Assembly: GCA_017934745.1 (NCBI GenBank)
Contig: JAGBIY010000008.1
Span: forward strand, 1-60,158
Reading direction: 5' to 3'
DNA from: Treponema sp.
Lineage (GTDB): Bacteria > Spirochaetota > Spirochaetia > Treponematales > Treponemataceae
DNA length: 60,158 nucleotides
The stretch's first letter is position 1; each line of letters opens with the position of its first letter. The position numbers and the translations under genes were made by a program. The notes beneath the pieces were generated by a model. That model made no database searches. It was not told the origin of the DNA and saw only the letters and a program-made list of their open reading frames with translations. Shown here in pieces: positions 1-6,316 of the stretch.

Positions 1-2
1 AG

Positions 3-169
3 GTCAAAAGTCGAGTTTTTACAGTGGAATGGCCGAAACGAGCGGAAGCGGGGTTCCACAGCCGAATGCACTCAGCCACCGCGAAGCGGTACTGCCGCAT
101 TCGGCTGTGGGTTCCCGCTGGGAGCGCGTTTCGGCAACTACAGTATGCATAAACTCGACTTTCGCCCTA
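3..169 (+). repeat. Dispersed nested-palindrome element, copy 1 (stem type A)
   Basis: Forward copy of a five-member intergenic family. From outside inwards it has an end stem (AGTCGAG near 10 with CTCGACT near 154), a GCCGAAAC/GTTTCGGC pair near 32 and 130, an AGCGGG/CCCGCT pair, and a perfect 14-bp stem (56-69 with 97-110). The tip is conserved and carries the hairpin ACCGC-GAA-GCGGT. An ORF crossing it (MAETSGSGVP...) follows the conserved shell and is probably not a gene. It lies downstream of the minus-strand antitoxin at 214-510. Confidence 0.85.
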
Positions 170-213
170 ATAGACTTTCAGGGAGCGCGCTTTTTTAGAG
201 AGCCTTATGAGTC

Positions 214-510
214 CTAGCCGTGCAGAACTTGCTCCACATATTTTGGGTCGGCAGCAACTATTTTCAGAAGAGTCAGCGCCGCTCCGTCTGGCTTTCGTCT
301 GCCTTGTTCCCAATTTCGGAGCGTTCCGACCTTGACACCAATCATGCTGGCGAAATCTTCTTGATTTTTGTTTGTCTTTTCCCTGACTTCCTTCACATTG
401 ATTGGAGAAAAAACAAAAACTCTGGACGGCTGCATTTCTCCTTTTGATATTGACACGGCTTGTTTCATGCTTTCCACAAGCTCATTAAAGTCGAATTCTT
501 TCTCTTTCAT
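214..510 (-). CDS. HigA-like antitoxin, XRE-family helix-turn-helix
   Basis: A 98-residue protein. The C-terminal half has an XRE helix-turn-helix (residues about 45-85, with NQEDFASMIGVKVGTLRNWE), the fold by which HigA/NadS-type antitoxins bind their own promoter. The N-terminal half would contact the toxin. Its ATG overlaps the toxin stop as ATGA and is preceded by AAGGAG, so the pair is translationally coupled in toxin-first order, as in higBA. The local AT content is higher than in neighbouring housekeeping genes, consistent with acquisition. Family assignment is by motif reading only. Confidence 0.85.
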   Translation of the reverse strand: MKEKEFDFNELVESMKQAVSISKGEMQPSRVFVFSPINVKEVREKTNKNQEDFASMIGVKVGTLRNWEQGRRKPDGAALTLLKIVAADPKYVEQVLHG

Positions 511-824
511 TTCGCAAACTCCTTAGCTATTTCACCGAATAGCTTCTTTTCCTGTTCGGATAAATCAGATTTTTTCTTTTTGGTGTATGCATATATCAAG
601 AAAATTTGCTTGTTCACGATTTTGTAATAGTAAATGCCCCTTATGCTTCCGCTTTTTCCTCGACCTGCAAGGCTCCATCTGATTTTGCGGATTCCAGAAC
701 CACCTTTTATGACATCCCCACTCTCAGGATTATCGATGAGATATTTCTGAAATGCAGAATATTCGCAGTCTGAAAGAAGTTCCGTTATTATCTTTGTAAA
801 AACTGGAGTTTCTATGAATTCCAT
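507..824 (-). CDS. HigB/RelE-like toxin
   Basis: A 105-residue protein beginning MEFIETPVFTK. It carries the family block GDVIKGGSGIRKIRW followed by GRGKSGSIRGIYYY, typical of HigB/RelE-type ribosome-dependent mRNA interferases. The reading frame is open further upstream (to 929), but ATG 824 is preferred because it gives the usual N-terminus and a -10 box (TATTAT, 831-836) lies 6 nt upstream, implying a leaderless message. The antitoxin follows with a 4-nt overlap. A start at 830 (MDMEF) is the alternative. Confidence 0.85.
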   Translation of the reverse strand: MEFIETPVFTKIITELLSDCEYSAFQKYLIDNPESGDVIKGGSGIRKIRWSLAGRGKSGSIRGIYYYKIVNKQIFLIYAYTKKKKSDLSEQEKKLFGEIAKEFAK

Positions 825-830
825 ATCCAT

Positions 831-860
831 ATAATACGCCATTAGCGTAATTTTTATCAA
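831..860 (-). promoter_or_regulatory. Promoter of toxin-antitoxin pair 1
   Basis: On the minus strand TTGATA (855-860), an 18-nt spacer, then TATTAT (831-836). The -10 box ends 6 nt before the chosen toxin ATG, leaving no room for a ribosome binding site. Confidence 0.5.
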
Positions 861-990
861 CAAAATTCCATGACAAGCATCGTTTTCATTAACAACTAAC
901 AGTCTGGAAGTCAAATTTTCACATTGCACAGTGAAAATCCGGCTTTATCACTAATTACAAAATCCAGAGAATTTCAGAGATACTCCTTAA

Positions 991-1032
991 CCTAAAAAAA
1001 AGGCGAACTCTTTAAAAGAAGAATTCGCCTTG
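991..1032 (-). terminator. Terminator of SUMF1 lipoprotein 1
   Basis: An 8-bp stem AAGGCGAA/TTCGCCTT followed on the minus strand by a run of T. It lies about 110 nt past the stop codon at 1138. I saw no gene in the remaining stretch 930-1137. Confidence 0.75.
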
Positions 1033-1137
1033 GAAATCACCTTTTCGGGCAATAGGGGTTACAGTTTCCGCGAAGCAAAGACGCACTACCGTGCTTGCCT
1101 TTCATAAGCCCTGCTCTCCACAGCGACCACTAGGGTG

Positions 1138-2331
1138 CTACTGCGAGGAGCGAACAAGGCGGAAGCCAACGTCATTGTAGCGTTCACTCGGGTCGTAGCT
1201 GTAGCGGTAAGCAACCTCGCACAAGTAGGCGGAGTTAAACCAAGAGGCGCCACGCCGGACACGGTTATTGCCCGACGACGCACCAGAAGCCCCAGTATCG
1301 GAATGGACGATGCCATTATTCCAGTCCCAGCACCATTCCCATACATTTCCACTCATATCGTAAATGCCCAGGGCATTTGCACTGTCTGTGCCAGTAAGTT
1401 TATCTGTTTTTACTTCGTGGCTTTTAGAACCACTATTTTTCCCATACCATGCCACATCTCCTATGGTGTTGCTTCCGCTGTATGTTGTGCCACTTGTTTT
1501 TCCTTCCCTGGCTATGTATTCCCATTCTGCTTCTGTTGGCAGGCGGTAACCGTTGGCAGTAGTGTTCATTATTATTCCGCCGTCCCATGCAGAACTTTGT
1601 CTGGAAGGCCCGCAGTATTTTGTTACATCGCCTGTGGTAGTGCTTAAAATGCCACTCCATTTTGAAGGGTCTGTTTCTTCCCCAAGTGTGTAGCAAGGAG
1701 TCAATCCTTCATCCATAGAACGCAGGTTGCAGTAGACCACTGCATCGTACCAGTTTACATAATAGGCAGGAAAATTATCTCCCTTTCCATAGGTATCTCT
1801 TGGGCCTGAAGAAACATACTTGCAGTATTTTTTGTATTCAGATTGTGTAACTTCGTGGTCACACACATACAAATCTGCAATGGTAAGGCTTCTTCCGCTT
1901 ACGAAGACATCTGATGAAGGGGTCCAGGTCTCGTCTCCTTTTATTGTGGTACCGGTAACTTTTGCAAAGCCTTCTATCCACTTTGCCTTGAGTGTAACGT
2001 CCGATTCAATTGTGCTTGCAAAGTCAAAGGCCGAGTCGCCATTGTACCAGCCCAAGAATGCATACGACGTCTTTTCTCCCGATTTTGCGGGGTCGGCGGG
2101 TTTGGTGGCTGTCTTGCCGCTTTCCACTGTTTGGCTTGCGACTTCGCTTCCGCCGTCACTGTCGAAGGTCACGGTGTAAGTCGTTACAGCTACGTTTTCT
2201 GGACTTTCAGTGGTTACAGCTGTGGGCCCTGTCTTTTCTTCAGAATCACTGCTTCCTGATGAGCAGGAAGCAAAGCTCATTGTCAGTGCCGCGCACAAAG
2301 TAAGTGCGAGGGGCCCAAAGAATTTTCTCAT
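1138..2331 (-). CDS. SUMF1/FGE-fold lipoprotein 1 with Listeria-Bacteroides repeat
   Basis: A 397-residue exported lipoprotein. The start at 2331 is preferred because of an upstream GGAGAAG ribosome site and because it opens a clean signal peptide ending in the lipobox SFASC. A Ser-rich linker follows, then one Listeria-Bacteroides (InlB B-type) repeat near residues 50-120 with FDSDGG and GWYNGD. The formylglycine-generating-enzyme-like (SUMF1) domain contains NGYRLPTEAEWEY and MSGNVWEWCWDW. The last 40 residues follow the scaffold RVRRGxSW..A..C.V..R....P..R....GFR. In treponemes this fold often serves as a display scaffold rather than an enzyme; no catalytic role is assumed here. Confidence 0.85.
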   Translation of the reverse strand: MRKFFGPLALTLCAALTMSFASCSSGSSDSEEKTGPTAVTTESPENVAVTTYTVTFDSDGGSEVASQTVESGKTATKPADPAKSGEKTSYAFLGWYNGDSAFDFASTIESDVTLKAKWIEGFAKVTGTTIKGDETWTPSSDVFVSGRSLTIADLYVCDHEVTQSEYKKYCKYVSSGPRDTYGKGDNFPAYYVNWYDAVVYCNLRSMDEGLTPCYTLGEETDPSKWSGILSTTTGDVTKYCGPSRQSSAWDGGIIMNTTANGYRLPTEAEWEYIAREGKTSGTTYSGSNTIGDVAWYGKNSGSKSHEVKTDKLTGTDSANALGIYDMSGNVWEWCWDWNNGIVHSDTGASGASSGNNRVRRGASWFNSAYLCEVAYRYSYDPSERYNDVGFRLVRSSQ

Positions 2332-2347
2332 TTTTTCTTCTCCTGTT

Positions 2348-3034
2348 TTATTTGCTGTATAATCTTTCAATTTCAGAACGAAAATGTTCAAGTTCGGGAT
2401 AAATCGTACTTTCTGTTATGTTCATAATTGCAAGTTCCTCACGAACACTTTTCTTTTTTGAATTCTGAATTTTTATTTTTAGTAAGAACCATTCTTCTGG
2501 AATTTTTTCAGGCCCACTGTTGCCAAAATACAGAAAACCACCGTTTTGTATACGGATTCGTGGATTGTCAAAAGCTGTTTTTATAAGGCAAACTTCCTCT
2601 TTCCTATTTTCTAATGTATTTTTTTGAGAATAAGCAACTTTATCTTTTGGAATTTTGAATACAGCGACTTCTCCTGCAATATCAATTTTGCTACTTTTTT
2701 CCAGATGTTCAGATGCAAAAAACAATGCGACGAACGGATTGAATGTAATGTCAAGAAACCTTGTGGGAATTCCATAATGTTGCATTAAAGCCAAGTCTTC
2801 CGCAGTCATGTTTTCAAAAGAATTAAATTTGTCGGGATACCGATTTATTACATCCTTCTGAATTTCTTTTTCATGTTTCAGAAAAGAATCTTTTCGCAGA
2901 ATTGTTGGTTTGTATTCGAAAGAGGTACTTTTATGACCTCGAAAGCAGAAAATAAATTCATCGTTATCTGTTTCGCAATATTTTTTGAGATACATGCAAA
3001 ATGATTGCAGTGTGTTAGAATTTACAGTAATCAA
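2348..3034 (-). CDS. FRG-domain protein
   Basis: A 228-residue cytosolic protein with the FRG-domain signatures FCFRGH (residues about 29-34) and LMQHYGIPTRFLDITFNP (about 85-103), followed by ALFFASEH. FRG domains occur in mobile and defence-associated proteins; their activity is poorly known and I assign none. The start codon is TTG at 3034, with AAAGGA 8 nt upstream. It sits between two SUMF1 lipoprotein paralogues and ends 17 nt before the start of the first. It is markedly more AT-rich than most genes in the window, suggesting acquisition. Confidence 0.8.
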   Translation of the reverse strand: MITVNSNTLQSFCMYLKKYCETDNDEFIFCFRGHKSTSFEYKPTILRKDSFLKHEKEIQKDVINRYPDKFNSFENMTAEDLALMQHYGIPTRFLDITFNPFVALFFASEHLEKSSKIDIAGEVAVFKIPKDKVAYSQKNTLENRKEEVCLIKTAFDNPRIRIQNGGFLYFGNSGPEKIPEEWFLLKIKIQNSKKKSVREELAIMNITESTIYPELEHFRSEIERLYSK

Positions 3035-3153
3035 ATTTTTTATCCTTTTCTCAATAAAAGTTTTGGCTAAGGACTTATCAAACAGCTAGTCTTGGCTTTT
3101 GCGCGAGTCTGGGCATGTCCAAACTCGTTGCCATAAAATCTGCATGGCTGATT

Positions 3154-4434
3154 TTATTCCGCATTGCGCACAACACGGAAACCAAGGTAGTCGTCACGGT
3201 AGTCCGGGGAGCCGTAGTTCCGGCGAGACACGGCGCAGTAGTACGCATCGCTGCCCCAAGAACCGCCGCGTCTGACGCGGCCAGAGCCAGATGCCGAGCC
3301 GGTAGCATCGGTAGAAGACGAAATGCTTCCATACCAGTCCCAGCACCATTCCCTAACATTTCCGCTCATGTCGTAAAGTCCGTAGCCGTTCGCGGCCTTT
3401 GTCTTTACATCCCTGGAGCCAGTATCATTTGTATTGCTTGTATACCACGCCACATCACCTACAGTGTTACTTCCTGCATAGGTGTAGTTTTCCCCTCCAC
3501 GGGCAAGCCATTCCCATTCCGCTTCCGTCGGCAGGCGGTAGCCGTTTGCCTCAAAGTCGCAGGTGGCGGCGTTCCATGTGTCGTTGCTTGAAGTCGGAAT
3601 ACTTGAATATGCAAGGTTCTCCCAGTCCGTTATTCCGCTGACAGTATAGGCACAGTCAAGTCCTTCTTTTATGGAAAGCTTGTTGCAGTAGGCGATTGCC
3701 GCATACCAGTTCACATAGTTCACAGGATTGTTCAGCACATTGTCTCCCGTAAGCTTGTTTCCGTCCTTGTCATAGGCAGATGCAATGCTCGGGTCTTCTC
3801 CCATCACTTCCTTGAACTCTCCCCTTGTTACCTCGTGGTCGCACACAATCAGGTCAGGAATGGTCAGGCTTCTTCCGCTTACAAACACCTTTGATGTTGG
3901 GGTCCAGGTCTCGTCTCCTTTTATTGTAGTGCCGGTTACTTTTACAAAGCCTTCCAGCCATTTTGCCTTGAGTGTAATTTCACCTTTAATTTCACTTGCA
4001 AAATCAAAGGCCGAGTCGCCATTGTACCAGCCCAGGAATGCATACGACGTCTTTTCTCCCGATTTTTTTGGGTCGGTGGGTTTGGTGGCTGTCTTGCCGC
4101 TTTCCACTGTTTGGCTTGCGACTTCGCTTCCGCCGTCGCTGTCGAAGGTCACTGTGTAAGTCGCTACAGTTGGCGTTTCGCCCGATGTTTCTGGACTTTC
4201 TGTCGTTACATCTGCGTTTTCTGGACTTTCAGCTGGACTTTCTGTCGTTACATCTGAGATCCCTGTCTTTTCTTCGGAATCACTGCTTCCTGATGAGTCA
4301 GCTGGATTTCCAGTGATTATAGTTGTGGTCCCTGGATTTTCTTCAGAATCACTGCTTCCTGATGAGCAGGAAGCAAAGCTCATTGTCAGTGCCGCGCACA
4401 AAGTAAGCGCGAAAACCCCAAAGAATCTTCTCAT
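3154..4434 (-). CDS. SUMF1/FGE-fold lipoprotein 2 with Listeria-Bacteroides repeat
   Basis: A 426-residue paralogue of the protein at 1138-2331. It has the same signal peptide and lipobox (SFASC), but the Ser/Glu linker is longer, with GSSDSEE and TESPE units repeated. The Listeria-Bacteroides repeat is nearly identical to that of the paralogue, at DNA level as well. The SUMF1 domain (NGYRLPTEAEWEWLARGG, MSGNVREWCWDWYG) is strongly diverged. In its last 40 residues most non-scaffold codons end in C (GGC, AGC, TAC, GCC, AAC, TCC, GAC), as expected if they came from AAC codons by adenine mutagenesis. GGAGGAG precedes the ATG. Confidence 0.85.
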   Translation of the reverse strand: MRRFFGVFALTLCAALTMSFASCSSGSSDSEENPGTTTIITGNPADSSGSSDSEEKTGISDVTTESPAESPENADVTTESPETSGETPTVATYTVTFDSDGGSEVASQTVESGKTATKPTDPKKSGEKTSYAFLGWYNGDSAFDFASEIKGEITLKAKWLEGFVKVTGTTIKGDETWTPTSKVFVSGRSLTIPDLIVCDHEVTRGEFKEVMGEDPSIASAYDKDGNKLTGDNVLNNPVNYVNWYAAIAYCNKLSIKEGLDCAYTVSGITDWENLAYSSIPTSSNDTWNAATCDFEANGYRLPTEAEWEWLARGGENYTYAGSNTVGDVAWYTSNTNDTGSRDVKTKAANGYGLYDMSGNVREWCWDWYGSISSSTDATGSASGSGRVRRGGSWGSDAYYCAVSRRNYGSPDYRDDYLGFRVVRNAE

Positions 4435-4763
4435 TTTTTCTCCTCCTGTTTATTTATCCAAACGCAAAAAGGCACCGCACCCACGCAAAAATGTTCTTGC
4501 ATGGGCCGGTGCCCTTCTGTTTCTGTGCTGAATTTATAAAAAGACGGAATTATCCCTTCACTGAACTGAACTGAACTGAACGAAGATAGAGATTTGTCAT
4601 GAGACTGTCAATAGTTTTTCCGAAATTTCCCCGCATTTTTTCGTTCGCTCCGCAGTTAAGATTGCTTTCATTAAAAATAATATAACAAACGCAAGCGGTT
4701 TTGCAACAGGGGAATCTGGAAGCTAGGCAATTCTCTGCGGGCTTGCAGCCAACCAACAAATGC
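4435..4763. other. Intergenic stretch with a pentanucleotide tandem repeat
   Basis: A gap of about 330 bp between the lipoprotein and the methyltransferase. Apart from the hairpin at 4468-4520 it holds about four tandem copies of CTGAA/TGAAC near 4559-4580. I see no convincing coding sequence; the 83-residue minus-strand ORF at 4550-4801 lacks a ribosome site and overlaps the methyltransferase end. Confidence 0.5.
4468..4520 (-). terminator. Terminator-like hairpin in the leader of SUMF1 lipoprotein 2
   Basis: The outer stem GGCACCG/CGGTGCC encloses a 9-bp stem CCCATGCAA/TTGCGTGGG, and on the minus strand it is followed by CTTTTTG. It lies 34 nt upstream of the lipoprotein ATG. It may end transcription from the methyltransferase upstream, or act as an attenuator. 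Confidence 0.55.
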
Positions 4764-5819
4764 CTAGGACACACATGGACAACAGCAAGCCACGCGTACA
4801 ATTGTCAACTCGTGTTTGTTGTAGTTCAAGTGGACGATGCGGGAGTCTGGAATCGAGGCGAATTCTCCAATCAGCTTCCAGTCGATTTCGCCCTGCATCT
4901 TTATCGTGCAGATGATGTTCCTCACTTTGCCCGAATCAATCCACATGCGAATCCATTCAAGAAGCCGCTCCGGGTAGCAGATGACGTCGGAGAATAGCCA
5001 GTCGAGCTTGCCGAAGTTCTCCTCGATGTAGTCGGGTGTGAGGGTGAACGCGTCGTGGGCGAGAAATTTCACATGGCTGTCGTTCATGAGACTGTCGGCG
5101 AGTGGTGCGCGGTCAACTGCGAAAACGTCGGCGCCGAGGAGTCGGAGAACATAGGTCCAGCCGCCAGGGCAGGCTCCGGCCTCGAAGCACTTGTCGCCCG
5201 CTTTCGGCAAATCGACACCGAAAAACGTATGGGCGAGAGTCAGAGACTCCTGGATTTTTAGGTAGGCGCGGCTCGGCGGGTTCTCGTGGTCCTCCTCGAA
5301 CTGGATTCGGCCTGCTGGAAGAGGACTCGTCGTCTCCGCGCTGGCAATCATCTTTTTTTCGCCCACGAGGGTGTACAGCCCCATCGGCGTGTTCGGGATT
5401 TCGCATGGAAATTTCCTGACCTTGAGATTTATGTGCGGGAGCTTGTCCTGAATCAATGCCGCCCGCCTGAAGAACTGATATTGATACGGCGCCCAGTTCC
5501 GCTGGATTTCCTTAAGGGACTTGGAAGCCTCCCCAATCGAGTCGAACGAGACCTCGAACGGAGAAAGCATAGCAGCGCTCGCCCAATACGGATTCTGCCC
5601 CCTAAGCTCCGGGGGAACAACCTCGTCGAAGTCGGGACAGTAGAGCAGGTCGCCATACCAGACAGCGTTCTTCTGGACGAAAGTGCGGCCTTCGATTGTC
5701 GCCGAATCCGAAAAGCTTCCGTAGCCGAAACGCCCCACAAGCTCCGAAAGAAGCATGTTCCCCATATCTGGAAAGGCCAGGAAAGCCCTTCCGCCCAATT
5801 TTCTCACAGAAACTGGCAT
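4764..5819 (-). CDS. RlmM/FtsJ-like ribose 2'-O-methyltransferase
   Basis: A 351-residue protein resembling RlmM, which methylates a ribose of 23S rRNA. The Rossmann methyltransferase core in the second half shows the SAM site FEAGACPGGWTYVLRLLGA and an acidic DWLFSDVICYPERLL segment. IICTIKMQG then supplies the Lys expected of the K-D-K-E tetrad. The N-terminal half is probably the RNA-binding part. ATG 5819 is chosen because GAGGAAG lies about 8 nt upstream. The gene overlaps the end of the PilZ gene by 16 nt, so the two are likely co-transcribed. The target nucleotide is inferred from family. Confidence 0.75.
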   Translation of the reverse strand: MPVSVRKLGGRAFLAFPDMGNMLLSELVGRFGYGSFSDSATIEGRTFVQKNAVWYGDLLYCPDFDEVVPPELRGQNPYWASAAMLSPFEVSFDSIGEASKSLKEIQRNWAPYQYQFFRRAALIQDKLPHINLKVRKFPCEIPNTPMGLYTLVGEKKMIASAETTSPLPAGRIQFEEDHENPPSRAYLKIQESLTLAHTFFGVDLPKAGDKCFEAGACPGGWTYVLRLLGADVFAVDRAPLADSLMNDSHVKFLAHDAFTLTPDYIEENFGKLDWLFSDVICYPERLLEWIRMWIDSGKVRNIICTIKMQGEIDWKLIGEFASIPDSRIVHLNYNKHELTIVRVACCCPCVS

Positions 5820-6274
5820 TCGCAATCTTCCTCAAGCAGATAATCGTCGCAAGAATCCTTCTCACCGTCGGAATCCATGAACTGCACGGTTATGTCCATG
5901 CCGTCCAAATCATCTTCCGAACTTGATGAATCGATTTTGTCCGTCTCGTCGAGGCTGTCTATGTACGAAAGGAATTTTTCATACTCAAGGGCATGCTGAA
6001 TGGAAAAACCAATCTGGACGTTCTTCGTCTCGCCGGAATTGTTGTCGAACCGCCATTCTGGAAAAACGAGTAGGCTTATGGACTCCCCATTGAACTTTGA
6101 CAAGCGGATCGTAGCCTCGTAGCAGTTCTTCATCACGAACGGCTCGAGGGAATCGAAAACGACGCGCATTCCGTTCGCGCTTATGTCGCAAAGCCGTCCC
6201 GGCAAAAGAGAAATATCCTCGCATTCGAATTTTCCGAAATCGTTGAATCTCGGGCATTTTCTGTTTTCAAGCAT
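5804..6274 (-). CDS. PilZ-domain protein
   Basis: A 156-residue protein. The N-terminal 100 residues fit a PilZ domain: the basic segment RKCPRF near residue 5, then CDISANGMRVV near residue 30, matching the RxxxR and (D/N)xSxxG elements that bind cyclic di-GMP in this family. The basic element is only partly conserved, so ligand binding is uncertain. The C-terminus is an acidic tail (DSSSSEDDLDG and more). The gene is followed by the overlapping methyltransferase. Confidence 0.75.
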   Translation of the reverse strand: MLENRKCPRFNDFGKFECEDISLLPGRLCDISANGMRVVFDSLEPFVMKNCYEATIRLSKFNGESISLLVFPEWRFDNNSGETKNVQIGFSIQHALEYEKFLSYIDSLDETDKIDSSSSEDDLDGMDITVQFMDSDGEKDSCDDYLLEEDCECQFL

Positions 6275-6316
6275 ATTTTTTCATTATGACAGAATCGCCG
6301 GACTTCCGCCACAGTT

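Noticed and set aside
3..169. Integron attC sites as an explanation for the palindromic element
   Set aside because: attC sites also have variable imperfect stems, but the copies here are far apart, in both orientations, next to ordinary genes, and I could not find the attC core boxes or an integrase.
3035..3153. A diversity-generating-retroelement template repeat near the SUMF1 genes
   Set aside because: Neither this gap nor 1041-1137 resembles the variable regions, and there is no reverse transcriptase in the window.
4550..4801. A small Cys-rich ORF in the gap before the methyltransferase
   Set aside because: No ribosome site, it overlaps the methyltransferase 3' end, and it contains a short tandem repeat; probably chance.
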